Shown piece by piece: positions 9,486-19,068 of a stretch of DNA of 64,000 nt (its first letter is position 1; each line of letters opens with the position of its first letter). Source of the DNA: Sulfobacillus sp. GTDB taxonomy: Bacteria; Bacillota; Sulfobacillia; Sulfobacillales; Sulfobacillaceae. A program made the translations under genes and the position numbers. The stretch covers positions 1 through 64,000 of the forward strand of contig DAIDDL010000008.1 of NCBI GenBank assembly GCA_027309085.1. The letters are read 5' to 3'. The notes below the pieces were generated by a model. The model saw only the letters and a list, made by a program, of their open reading frames with translations, had not been told where the DNA came from and ran no database searches.

Positions 9486-9788
9486 TTCATGTTTCACTTG
9501 GAACACTACTTCCAATAATTTCTAGTCATATATTAGTGCAATGCAAACTGTTTTGCTACATTTAGCAGGGTAATTTAGGAAAAAATTGTTGACGCCATCT
9601 ATCTACCATTTTTTCCCACATATTGCGATGAGCTCCGCCTTCGGCGATGCCGTAAAAACGTTTTAGAGAGCAAACATTACTGAGTTGGTAGCCAGAACTG
9701 CGGTACCTCTGCTTCGGTTCCTTCGACAGCGAAGACTGCCAAGCACTCGAGGGGACCAATCGAGGTACATCGTGCGGCAACAGGAAAG

Positions 9789-11979
9789 TTTTAACCTTCA
9801 TTTGGCGCCAAATTTTTCCAACCGTTGGCTCACAAGGGTTTCCGGACAGGGGCTCAAAATTAGTGACTACAACCAGGATTTCATGGCGGTGACAACGGAT
9901 TGCATGGGGCGGTCTTCCAAGACCGCGTCACACTGGAGCGCCGACACATAGGCGCGTTGACTGGGCGTGGGTTCGGTGATCGTGAGGCGGGTTTGGTCCG
10001 TGGATTTCACGCGCAGCCGATTGATCTGGCTGGACGCCAAGGCTTTCAGCACCGTGGAGGGCGATTCCGTATGCTTATGCTGACGGAGCCGGACTTCCAT
10101 GGTGTTGTAGAGGTCATATGCCAGTACACACGCCATTACGTGGGCGCGAATACGTTGGGCCCGCGTCACAAAGAGCGGGCGTAAGGCGAGGGGCGATTGG
10201 ATTTCATGGAAGGCTTCCTCGACGCGATTCTTGCGTCGATACCAGGCAATGATGTCCGACGTGGCTAAGGAGTCTGTCGGCGCATTCGTCTGAAAGCAGG
10301 TGACCCCAAACAGCCGCAGCGCCGCAGAATCGAGGGACCAGGCGATTTGCCAGGATTGAACAGTCGTACGCCCCCGGGGAATAGAGAGGCTCATGAGGTG
10401 ATACTGGACGATGTCGGTGATGTGTTTGTGACGCAGGAGATCCTGCACCGTCCGCTCGAGGGTCTCCCGCTGACGACTCCTTTTCGCTGCGGCCAGTTCG
10501 GTGTTCTTGGTGGCCATCCACGTCTCAATGTCTTGCACCGCCTTCGCTTGCAGGGTGTCTTCGAGATGATAGCGCTGAGCATCGAAAGCCACGACGTACC
10601 GGCGTGCGTCGACAGTCCATTCCCGGTACCAGAGCGTCGCATCCGGATCATAAGGGACCATGTGCCGGTCTTTCACGGTCTCCTGCCAATGATCGGGGTC
10701 CACGGCGGCGGGCCACGCCGTGGCCCAGAACGGCAAGCTCGCCAGGGCATCGCGGTCGACGGCGGAAAGGTAGACATGCTGTGCCGCGTCAATCGCCGCC
10801 AATTTGGCGGGCGGATACCATTCCCCGGTCAAAAACCAAAACACAGGCCCCGAGAGAGCCGCTGCTCCAAATCCTTGACGACCGTCTGCACGGTCGTGAC
10901 ATCCGGGGTATTTCCCGGCCACACCTGCCAGTAAATGGGGGACCCCGTGGCCGTGATCAGCAACCCGATCACGATCTGCGTGCGGTCCGGGCGATGATCC
11001 CGGGAGTATCCGGCCTTGGCTAACGGACTGGTCGTCCCCTCCACATAGGTCGAAGTGAGATCGTAGAAAAAGGTGGGAGCTGGGGCGTCACCCGACGGGG
11101 GCAGATGATGGGCGACCAAGGCTTGTTGCACGGCGGCTTCACGGGTCGCCATCCGGTCCAACACCCGGTACACCGCATAAGGATCCAGAGCGTCCGGGCT
11201 GATCGCATAATAGGCGGGCAACACGGTGGAGGCGGCCCACGAGTGGAGATGGATTTTCGCTTGCGGGTCCAGGAGGCGGTTCAGGACAAGAGCTTCCACC
11301 CAAAAAGCGTCGGGCCCCCAGAACGACCTCCACCCGCTTTCCTACCAGAGCGTATGCCCGACCGCCACATCCAAGTAGGCCGCATGTTGTGTGACCGCAA
11401 TGTCCGTAAACGGCACACTGACCCACTCCGTATCGTGGGTGACGGCGAGGACGGCACGAATTTGTTGGATTTGCTCCGCCGTCAAGTCTCCCAGCGACAA
11501 CAGCACGCGATGTTTCACTCGTCCGCCTTCCCGAAAGGACTCCACGAGTTTGTAATGCGTATAAGTTTTCCCGCGAATCGTGGTGGAAGTTTGGGTTAAG
11601 AACATCTGGTGTCTCTCGTGGCAATCCCGCCGCGGGCCCGCGGCGACCCCGCTCTCTGGTCCCCCATGCGTAGCACCCTGGTGGCCCCCCTCTGTTGACC
11701 ATTTAAGGGAAGCGTAGCGCAAAAGACGCTCCCTGTCCAGCATTTTTTCACCAGAGTAGACAGACCGGGGCAAAATCTTGTATTGTAAATCACATACGTG
11801 AGGGTCTTCGCTGTCACTCTTTCCGAAAGCCAGCCATTAGTATGCACAGTTACGCTGTTTTTCCGCATGGCACCGCCATTTCGGCGGACATCATTAGTGA
11901 CTACGTTTCCGCGACCGAGACCGGAAACCCGCATGGTTGAGCCATTTGGTAAAAAAAGGTGCCAAACATAGGTTTTAAG
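9789..11979 (-). mobile_element. Decayed IS1634-family-like insertion sequence with long imperfect inverted ends
   Basis: Transposase fragments plus end similarity: reverse complement of 9789-9850 (CCGGAAACCCTTGTGAGCCAACGGTTGGAAAAATTTGGCGCCAAATGAAGGTTAA) resembles 11921-11979 (CCGGAAACCCGCATGGTTGAGCCATTTGGTAAAAAAAGGTGCCAAACATAGGTTTTAA). Confidence 0.65.
9867..11605 (-). pseudogene. IS1634/IS4-type DDE transposase, inactivated
   Basis: N-term MFLTQTSTTIRGKTYTHYKLVESFREGGRVKHRVLLSLGDL; in-frame TAG at 11342; frame changes around 10800-10920 (DRGMVSARQ and LAAIDAAQ in different frames); C-term VEEAFHEIQSPLALRPLFVTRAQRIRAHVMACVLAY. Confidence 0.85.
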
Positions 11980-12214
11980 CTCGGAACAAAAGACAATCAT
12001 GGGCGTCTCCGGTGATTTCGTCGTGTATCGGTTGTCGTTGTTGACGCTGACCAGCACTTCACCACGTGTCGGCTTCGGGGCCCTTTTCTAGACATACATG
12101 CGGTTATTGTGGCCTAACGACGGTTTGAGCCTTATATCATGGCGGAGCAAATAAAAACTAACAAAGCCTTGTCACTGAAGCGTCCCAAACGAACCCTGCA
12201 AAAACACATACATT

Positions 12215-12231
12215 GAGACGTTCCCCGATAC
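12215..12231 (+). promoter_or_regulatory. TGAGAC-type operator candidate (one mismatch in second half-site)
   Basis: TTGAGACGTTCCCCGATACGGCAT, ~100 bp upstream of 12332. Confidence 0.35.
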
Positions 12232-12331
12232 GGCATCTTTTCTCGTTCTTCTTTACAATGATTTTACAGACACGGACAGTTTGTGCCAAATAAAAAAGCC
12301 TGCGCAAACCACGGGAAAAACGAGGTGACCT

Positions 12332-12556
12332 ATGAAAGCATTACGACGCGGCACAGTGATGGCCGGTGGGGTGGCAGTATTTTTGATCGCTATGCTCGTC
12401 ATGTTTTGGACCATTGACATTCTGCCCTTGGTGCTCTTTGGAGGAGTTATCGTCGTCTATGCATTCTTGTCTTCACGCCAAATGAGCCAGCGTAAAACAC
12501 GCGCCACTGGTATGGAACCTCACAGCAAGAAAAACGGAAAGGACGTTGTCTCATGA
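12332..12556 (+). CDS. Small membrane protein preceding GT2 synthase
   Basis: 74 aa, two TM helices, stop overlaps start of next gene (ATGA). Confidence 0.7.
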   Translation: MKALRRGTVMAGGVAVFLIAMLVMFWTIDILPLVLFGGVIVVYAFLSSRQMSQRKTRATGMEPHSKKNGKDVVS

Positions 12557-14796
12557 GCCTTGAACGGGTCTACTCGGAGGACATGGACAGCAGGATTGAT
12601 GCACCAGCCATCGAAGACGTTGATCTGTTTCCTGTCACTGGACCCGGGGGCCACGTCACCGACCCTGTCGACCCTAGTGCCGCATTCATTCTTGATTCCA
12701 CTGTAGCTCAGCAGGCTGGTGTCATTCCCTTCCGTTTTGAAAACGGCCATGTCTGTGTGGCGGCGGTCTTTCCCCTAAGTAAAGCGGCACAAGACGCTAT
12801 TAAGCGAATTGCCGCTCCAGTGAAAATTTATCGTTCCAGCGCTAGCGCCATTACGCACAGTCACCTGCGGGTCATGGGGGCTAAAGGGCATATGCGGGCC
12901 GCGACGCCATTCGGCGAGGTGGCCAAGAGTCTTGGCTTGACGACCGACGCGGACATTGATGACGCTTTAACTGAACAGGCGAAGAAGGGAGGGCGGCTTG
13001 GGCAGATTTTGGTCAATCACCAGGTGCTGACTTACTGGGATGTAGCAAGCGTGCTGTCGGCACAAACGGCGCTTCCCCTCGTTAATTTGCTCGCCCAGGA
13101 TGTTGCTCACATCGCGTTCACACCCAATACAGCGAAAGTATGGGAAGCATTTTCGGAAGATTTCTGGCGTCGCCACCGGATGGCGCCCATAGGGTGGGAA
13201 AGCCACGCAATTATTTTGGCGGTTGAGAATCCTACGCAGTGGCAAGGGATCGCTGAAGTCGCGCGTCAGTTGCAAAGTCCGGTGAACACTATGATTTCTG
13301 GTAAAAGGGACATTGAAGCAGTTCTCGACGAACGATATCGGCAAGAAGACATGACAACGAGCCGAGATAGCCTGCTCATCTTTCGCCCAGAGGACTCCGC
13401 CAAACAGACGGTCACACGCCGTCAGGGGATTGCCGCCGCAAGTATAGTGGTGATGGTGGCAGGGGCAATGATATGGAAACTGGACCTGACATTCGCTGTG
13501 CTCAGCAGTCTTCTCATTATTATGTACTCTGTGACCATTGGGTACCGATTGTGGATGATTCGTCAAGGCACGGACATTCCTGCTGAATCGCTCAGCACCT
13601 CAGATGAATTGGCTTCTCTGGACGACCGGGATTTGCCGGTGTACACGATTTTAGTTCCGGCTCGCGAAGAAGCGGCGGTTTTGCCAGCACTGACCAAGGC
13701 GCTTGATGAACTGGACTATCCCAAAGACCGCTTGGACGTCAAACTGTTGCTGGAAGAAGATGATGATGAGACCATTCATGCTGCACGCTCAGCGAACTTG
13801 CCTAGTTTCATTGACATCGTCATCGTGCCAGCGGATAATCCCCGGACAAAACCTAAGGCTTGCAACTACGGTTTGCTACGGGCGCGGGGAGAATATGTGA
13901 CCATTTTTGATGCTGAGGATATACCTGAACCGCTGCAACTCAAGAAAGCTATTCTGGCGTTTCGCAAACATGATGATAAACTGGCGTGTGTTCAAGCGAA
14001 ACTATCCTACTTCAACGCAAACCAAAATCTTTTGACCCGCTGGTTTACGGCCGAATATGCGTCCTGGTTTGATTTGTTTTTGCCATCGTTGTACGCAGCC
14101 AAGTTGCCCATCCCCTTGGGGGGCACGTCGAATCACTTTCGCACAGACCGATTACGCGAACTAGGTGGATGGGATCCTTATAATGTCACGGAAGATGCGG
14201 ACCTCGGCATACGTCTGTACAAGGCGGGTTATTATGCCTCGGTCATTGATTCCAATACCTATGAAGAAGCGAATTCAGAGTTTGTCAACTGGGTTCGCCA
14301 GCGTTCACGCTGGATTAAAGGATATATTCAGACATGGTTGGTGCATATGCGCCACCCTCTGAAGCTCTACCAGTCCATGGGGCCCCGCGGATTCTGGGGG
14401 TTTCAGATGTCGATTTTAGGGACTCCTCTCATGTTTCTTCTGAACCCTTTATACTGGTTTTTAACGAGTTTGTGGTTTATGACGAACTGGCATATAATTC
14501 CCTCTCTATTTCCACCGGGCATCTATTACTTGGGAATGATCAATTTGCTTGGAGGAAACTTTATTTTTACCTATATCAATGCACTAGGCGCGGCCAAACG
14601 TGGTAACTGGGAGCTGGTACCTTACACACTGCTGACGCCTATCTACTGGAGCATGATGTCTTTAGCCTCTTGGAAAGCCTTGCTGCAATTGATTACCAGA
14701 CCGTCGCATTGGGAAAAGACGATTCACGGGTTAAGTGCTCCTCATCAACTCCAGACAATTGCGAACGCGGCGCCATTACAGGAATCGACAATGTAA
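12553..14796 (+). CDS. Membrane GT2 (NfrB/cellulose-synthase-like) glycosyltransferase with N-terminal MshEN (GspE-N) c-di-GMP-binding domain
   Basis: N-term 'FGEVAKSLGLTTDADIDDALTEQAKKGGRLGQILVNHQVLTYWDVASVLSAQTALPLVNL' MshEN pattern; GT2 'TILVPAREEAAVLPALTKALDELDYPKDRLDVKLLLEEDDDET', 'TEDADLG', 'QRSRWIKG'. Confidence 0.88.
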   Translation: MSLERVYSEDMDSRIDAPAIEDVDLFPVTGPGGHVTDPVDPSAAFILDSTVAQQAGVIPFRFENGHVCVAAVFPLSKAAQDAIKRIAAPVKIYRSSASAITHSHLRVMGAKGHMRAATPFGEVAKSLGLTTDADIDDALTEQAKKGGRLGQILVNHQVLTYWDVASVLSAQTALPLVNLLAQDVAHIAFTPNTAKVWEAFSEDFWRRHRMAPIGWESHAIILAVENPTQWQGIAEVARQLQSPVNTMISGKRDIEAVLDERYRQEDMTTSRDSLLIFRPEDSAKQTVTRRQGIAAASIVVMVAGAMIWKLDLTFAVLSSLLIIMYSVTIGYRLWMIRQGTDIPAESLSTSDELASLDDRDLPVYTILVPAREEAAVLPALTKALDELDYPKDRLDVKLLLEEDDDETIHAARSANLPSFIDIVIVPADNPRTKPKACNYGLLRARGEYVTIFDAEDIPEPLQLKKAILAFRKHDDKLACVQAKLSYFNANQNLLTRWFTAEYASWFDLFLPSLYAAKLPIPLGGTSNHFRTDRLRELGGWDPYNVTEDADLGIRLYKAGYYASVIDSNTYEEANSEFVNWVRQRSRWIKGYIQTWLVHMRHPLKLYQSMGPRGFWGFQMSILGTPLMFLLNPLYWFLTSLWFMTNWHIIPSLFPPGIYYLGMINLLGGNFIFTYINALGAAKRGNWELVPYTLLTPIYWSMMSLASWKALLQLITRPSHWEKTIHGLSAPHQLQTIANAAPLQESTM

Positions 14797-14899
14797 TGTG
14801 GTGTCCAAGAGTAGGCCCCCCTTTTGTTCTGCCATTCATAGTCTCTTTAAGGGCAGCGAAAAGCATACCAAATCCGGCAGAAGATTCGCGAGGACTATA

Positions 14900-14931
14900 G
14901 AAAACCCTCTTGGTGTCCCAAGGGGGTTTTC
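14900..14931 (+). terminator. Rho-independent-like terminator after GT2 operon
   Basis: AAAACCCTCTTGG-TGTC-CCAAGGGGGTTTT. Confidence 0.75.
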
Positions 14932-15454
14932 GTAATTGGGGACCGACGTTACCCTACCCTGCCCGAGTCATGGGGCAATTGCCGGGATTTCCTGGTAAAC
15001 TGCGAAGGCAGCCAGCACAAGCAACGACAGTTCTGCAGCGTCGGGCACCTCCGGATGCTGTTCGCAACACTTCCACGTGGTCCCCTCTATCTTGGCGGAG
15101 TATGCAGGCGGTCACCAAACGGCCTTCACCCCATCCAAGTCATTCAGTGGTACGAGGCCACGGGAGAGGTCGCCGCTATCGGAGTAAGCTTAGTCTAGCC
15201 CTATTATTACTCGGCATGAAATTGGGCCGTTTTACTCAAAATACCTCTGAGTATTTCCCATCATCAACACCGCTCTGTGCACTAGAAGATTGCAATGCCA
15301 GCACAGTGGTAAAAAGTAAGAGCAAACCACTTTCCCGTATGACCTTCGTTCTGCCAATGGGAGACGGTCTTTGAAAAGCCAGACGTTTTGGCAAAGCGGG
15401 AGTTTTCGCATCCTGAACCATATCATTACAAGCCCCCCACCATATGTTACCAGT

Positions 15455-15476
15455 CTAGCAGACTCACGGCGTAAAA
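15455..15476 (-). repeat. 22-nt recurrent motif, copy 1
   Basis: ctagcagactcacggcgtaaaa; 20/22 identical to 25333-25354. Confidence 0.5.
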
Positions 15477-15636
15477 GGTGGACCGAACTAAGCGGTCCGG
15501 GGGAGGGAAAGGGCCTCCTAAGCAAGCCCTATAAAGGCCGACCTAGAGAAATGCCTGCGACAGCTGAGGTGGATACGGAATAAGGAGATAGTACACTTCT
15601 AATAAGTCCTCCTATGCCGTCAGCCAAGCCGTTGCA

Positions 15637-16710
15637 TTACGAGAGAGCGTTTTGAATCACCTTGGCACTAACATGACCGATTGGATCGAATGAAGGCCCA
15701 TGGCCGGACCGGGGCATCATGACGCCCCACCAATAAAGGCCAAGGGAATGTCCCTGCCATGCTGTCATAGTGGCGGTGTAATAGCGTGCTTGCACGGACC
15801 AATCCGTTGGCCCTGGGGGATTCCACACCCAAGGAGTTTCCCACGCCCCAGCTTTGGGCATGACTCCCACTTCTGTGATGACAAGGTTAGGGATTTTCGC
15901 CCTTTGCGCTACCCATGGTTGCCATGCCTTGACCAATGCAGGCACTGAGCCAGAAGAGGTCGAGAGGGGGTAATAGGCATCAAGGCCAATCCATGTTAGG
16001 CTATGTGTCCATGACGGCAAGGCTGCCAAGCTGGGGCTGTTCCAATTGAAGGAATACAGCATCGGTCCGTGAAAATAGTCGCGAATTTGCCCGATGGTGT
16101 TCTCCCACAACGTTCCGTCATCCTCGAGAGAAGTCAACTCTGTGCCGACATCAAAAGCGCCGACATGATCTTGTTGTGCCAAGATGGCGTATGGAATCAG
16201 TGCTCGGGTATAGCTGCTGAACCAAGCGGGCGCCGAAGTAGGGACAATGTCTCCACGCCAGTGGCCAGACGGCGTCAATGTTCGTTCATCCAGCATCGGA
16301 CGAAGCATGACCGATAGATGGTCCTGGTACGCTTGCTGAATGATGCGGTTTATCACCGCCGGAGGGGGTGTAAAGCTGACAGGCCCAATATTGGTGGACT
16401 GCCAATTGGTCTGTCCGAAAGGAATGACCAACGCTACAACACGTACGTGAAGTTGAGCGACTTTCTGGAGAACCGTATCAATGTCCACAGTGGATGGAGT
16501 GCCCCATACTTCCACGTTGATTCCTGATTGAAAGGCAGGTAAAGGGGGGGCGGTTGCCGGCTTCACCAGAGCTGCCGATTTTGCAGGCAGAGAGGACTTT
16601 ACAGGCCGTTCTGGATGGGTGCTGTGCGAAGAAACCGCAGACGCCGTGCCGCAGCCAGCCAACAAAAGTCCGAAAGTTGTCGCTAACAATATGTTGGTGT
16701 ACTTGTACAT
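15637..16710 (-). CDS. Secreted lipoprotein, GH113-like glycosidase (TIM barrel)
   Basis: Lipobox LLLAGCG; 'GHWRGDIVPTSAPAWFSSYTRALIPYAILAQQDHVGAFDVGTEL', 'WIGLDAYYPL', 'LVITEVGVMPKAGAWETPW', 'GLYWWGVM'. Confidence 0.75.
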   Translation of the reverse strand: MYKYTNILLATTFGLLLAGCGTASAVSSHSTHPERPVKSSLPAKSAALVKPATAPPLPAFQSGINVEVWGTPSTVDIDTVLQKVAQLHVRVVALVIPFGQTNWQSTNIGPVSFTPPPAVINRIIQQAYQDHLSVMLRPMLDERTLTPSGHWRGDIVPTSAPAWFSSYTRALIPYAILAQQDHVGAFDVGTELTSLEDDGTLWENTIGQIRDYFHGPMLYSFNWNSPSLAALPSWTHSLTWIGLDAYYPLSTSSGSVPALVKAWQPWVAQRAKIPNLVITEVGVMPKAGAWETPWVWNPPGPTDWSVQARYYTATMTAWQGHSLGLYWWGVMMPRSGHGPSFDPIGHVSAKVIQNALS

Positions 16711-16964
16711 GAGATACCCCCTAAATCGCTTGAGGCCCTGGGTTGCTCTGCCCAACTTCCAACAGGGAGAACGCTCGGTCTTCTTTACAATTCCCTCTTG
16801 GTCAATCACGGCACAGTGGGAGGAGAAATTGCCGCCAACACCAATGTATCGCAAAGAGATGTGTTGTGCCATGGGGCTCATCACGGCCAGCGTGGAATCC
16901 GGGCGAAGGGCGCAGACTCGAACCCCATTTACCTCCATATTCGCAATGCCCGTGTCACAAGAAA

Positions 16965-16991
16965 TTGAAGAAACCGTAACGGTTTCTTCAA
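16965..16991 (-). terminator. Palindromic terminator downstream of exosortase operon
   Basis: TTGAAGAAACCG-TTA-CGGTTTCTTCAA perfect 12-bp arms. Confidence 0.7.
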
Positions 16992-17029
16992 TGTGCGAGG
17001 TGATAACTCCGCAAGGCCATTTTTTCGCC

Positions 17030-18655
17030 TTAAGCTTGTGGCTTAAGACTTTGATGCAAAATTTGCTCCGCTAGCCCAATGAGTCCAGACTTGGTGGAGG
17101 CGATATTGCCGTGCCATGTGCCGCGGGTTTGAGGCGCCACCATGGCTTCTGCTACTGTCAAGGGTTCCAGTGATGCGGATGCTGCAGAAACGGCGGTCTG
17201 CGGAGCGCTTTGCGGGAATGCGGCCAGAGACCACCGCAGGTAGCGTACCCCATCCGGCTGCTTGACGGCATCCGTCCACTCCACGTCGACATAGGTGGAA
17301 CGCGGACCTCCCACATAGTTAGCGGGAAGTGTAACGGCGTACACGGTAGCCACCACTCCCGGCACGAGCTGGAAGGACTGCGCGGCTGCAATATTGTCGC
17401 CGTGATACAATAGACAGTTATGAAATCCGTAAGCGGCGAGCATGCTGGCACTGGCAGCGCTCCACACCTCAACCATGGCCTCACGCCCAGTGTTGGTACT
17501 GACATACATATCGGCCAGTGTGGCCGAATGAGGACCTAATATCGACGACTCGTTGGCGTGATAGACGGGCGTGTGTACGAATCCGTTTAAACCCGGAATC
17601 ATGGCTGCCAGCGCATTGTGGTGAATCGGCTGGGGCTTGCCAAAGCTGCCTTTTGTCAGCGAGAACAGGGGTGCTAGCAAGAAGAACACAATACCGGATA
17701 AAACAATGGCGGCTGTGAGCCGTCCCACGCCAGCGCGGGGTATACCAGTTTGGGCTTGGGTTCCCGGCATAAAGAGGCCAAAGGGTTTGATCAGAGCTAT
17801 CAGCAGGACCGTCAGTATGGCAAAGAGAACGAATCCCAGTACGGGATGAATGTAGGCGAAGGTGAAATGCGGGCCGATCACATGGACCGCCAGCACAATG
17901 GCCACCAGCCGGAACCAGTTCAGCACCAGCGCCCCGGTGAGGGCAATGACTGTCAGGTAGGCTTTTGACTGCCACCTTCCGTTCAACAGAAACCATATGA
18001 CGGGAATAACAATAGCCGAACCCAGCAAACTGTCTGCGCCGCTGCAGGCTTGCGCCACAATCACAGGAACTTCCAAACTGCGGTAGGCTATATCAAAGGT
18101 TCCAAAAGGCTGAATGGCATGAATCCAGCTGAACTGAGATGTCGAGACTTGCAGAATCCGGATTGCCCAGTTGACTAAGATTGTTTGTGTTTCGTTGGCA
18201 ATCGCTTCGAACACTGGAGGCCATACCAGGAGTAGATAGATCAAGGGGGCCATCACCTTGCGTGTGGCTCCGATCCCCCAAAATAGCCAGGTCATGGCAA
18301 GAATCCACAGGGGCCAGAGCAACAGGCCGGCGTGGTCAAACACAAATGCGGTGGGCCATCTCGCTGGGCCTACAACCAATGCCAACCCGGTAATGGCGGC
18401 GAGGCTCACGCCTAAAATAGCATCGAGCTCGCTGTCATCCATCCCTTCTGCGGGAAGCGCCAACAAGTTCCAAGATGCCCACCCTATGGCCAGAATCGGT
18501 ATCCAAATCAAATCGGCAATGGGGGTGTCCGCTAAAATGTTCTGCCATAGAGGCGAGGCATAGGCTAAAAGGGGAGCGGTGGAGAGCCCCACCCAGAGAA
18601 GCCAAAACAGGGTGAGACTCCGCCGCTGGATGTTCGAGACCGTACTCCGCATCAT
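17030..18655 (-). CDS. Exosortase with C-terminal EpsI-like extension
   Basis: Multi-TM; conserved Cys in 'VIVAQACSGADSLLGSAIVIP', Arg in 'VLNWFRLVAI', His in 'FAYIHPVLGF'; ~240 aa soluble C-terminal region. Confidence 0.88.
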   Translation of the reverse strand: MMRSTVSNIQRRSLTLFWLLWVGLSTAPLLAYASPLWQNILADTPIADLIWIPILAIGWASWNLLALPAEGMDDSELDAILGVSLAAITGLALVVGPARWPTAFVFDHAGLLLWPLWILAMTWLFWGIGATRKVMAPLIYLLLVWPPVFEAIANETQTILVNWAIRILQVSTSQFSWIHAIQPFGTFDIAYRSLEVPVIVAQACSGADSLLGSAIVIPVIWFLLNGRWQSKAYLTVIALTGALVLNWFRLVAIVLAVHVIGPHFTFAYIHPVLGFVLFAILTVLLIALIKPFGLFMPGTQAQTGIPRAGVGRLTAAIVLSGIVFFLLAPLFSLTKGSFGKPQPIHHNALAAMIPGLNGFVHTPVYHANESSILGPHSATLADMYVSTNTGREAMVEVWSAASASMLAAYGFHNCLLYHGDNIAAAQSFQLVPGVVATVYAVTLPANYVGGPRSTYVDVEWTDAVKQPDGVRYLRWSLAAFPQSAPQTAVSAASASLEPLTVAEAMVAPQTRGTWHGNIASTKSGLIGLAEQILHQSLKPQA

Positions 18656-18918
18656 GACCGTGCTTGCCGGCGCTGTTTGGCCGTATAGAAGCGCTGCTCT
18701 GCGCCCGTCAGTGTTTGGTGGGAAGTCATTTGATATTGGCGCTCGGAGTTTGATATAGAAAGTTCAATCGGCACAGGAATGCTTTTCGGGCCCAGTGTTT
18801 TGCCTGTTATATGAACGAGCGACGACTTATGGAATTCGGCAATTGTTCTGTCGCGCCATGCATAGAAGGGAATTTTTCCATGTGGCATACCGACGACTTC
18901 TGAGATTGGTGATTTCAT
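18652..18918 (-). CDS. Small protein translationally coupled to exosortase
   Basis: 88 aa; GGAAGGAT RBS; stop/start overlap (ATGA) with exosortase. Confidence 0.65.
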   Translation of the reverse strand: MKSPISEVVGMPHGKIPFYAWRDRTIAEFHKSSLVHITGKTLGPKSIPVPIELSISNSERQYQMTSHQTLTGAEQRFYTAKQRRQARS

Positions 18919-19046
18919 CGCGTTTATCCTTCCTTCGCTCTTTCTTTATAATTCGCGTGTTGTGTTTCAATTGCCCACAGGTTGAAAACAAACTATTTTA
19001 TAATTGGACTGACGGCATACCAGCGCGGGTAGCAGTGCCCGTGTGA

Positions 19047-19063
19047 GTCCCATCTGCCGTCTC
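19047..19063 (-). promoter_or_regulatory. TGAGAC-type operator candidate upstream of exosortase operon (one mismatch)
   Basis: Minus strand TGTGAGACGGCAGATGGGACTCAC, ~130 bp upstream of 18918. Confidence 0.45.
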
Positions 19064-19068
19064 ACAGG

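Noticed and set aside
9859-11904. 12-bp direct repeat ATTAGTGACTAC flanking the transposase, first read as a target-site duplication
   Set aside because: TAGT(S)ACTA is nearly palindromic and lies inside longer inverted end similarity, so it is better explained as part of the element ends.
16711-16960. Possible riboswitch upstream of the GH113-like gene
   Set aside because: No GGGACGCAAA or paired GEMM features, and no match to another riboswitch I know.
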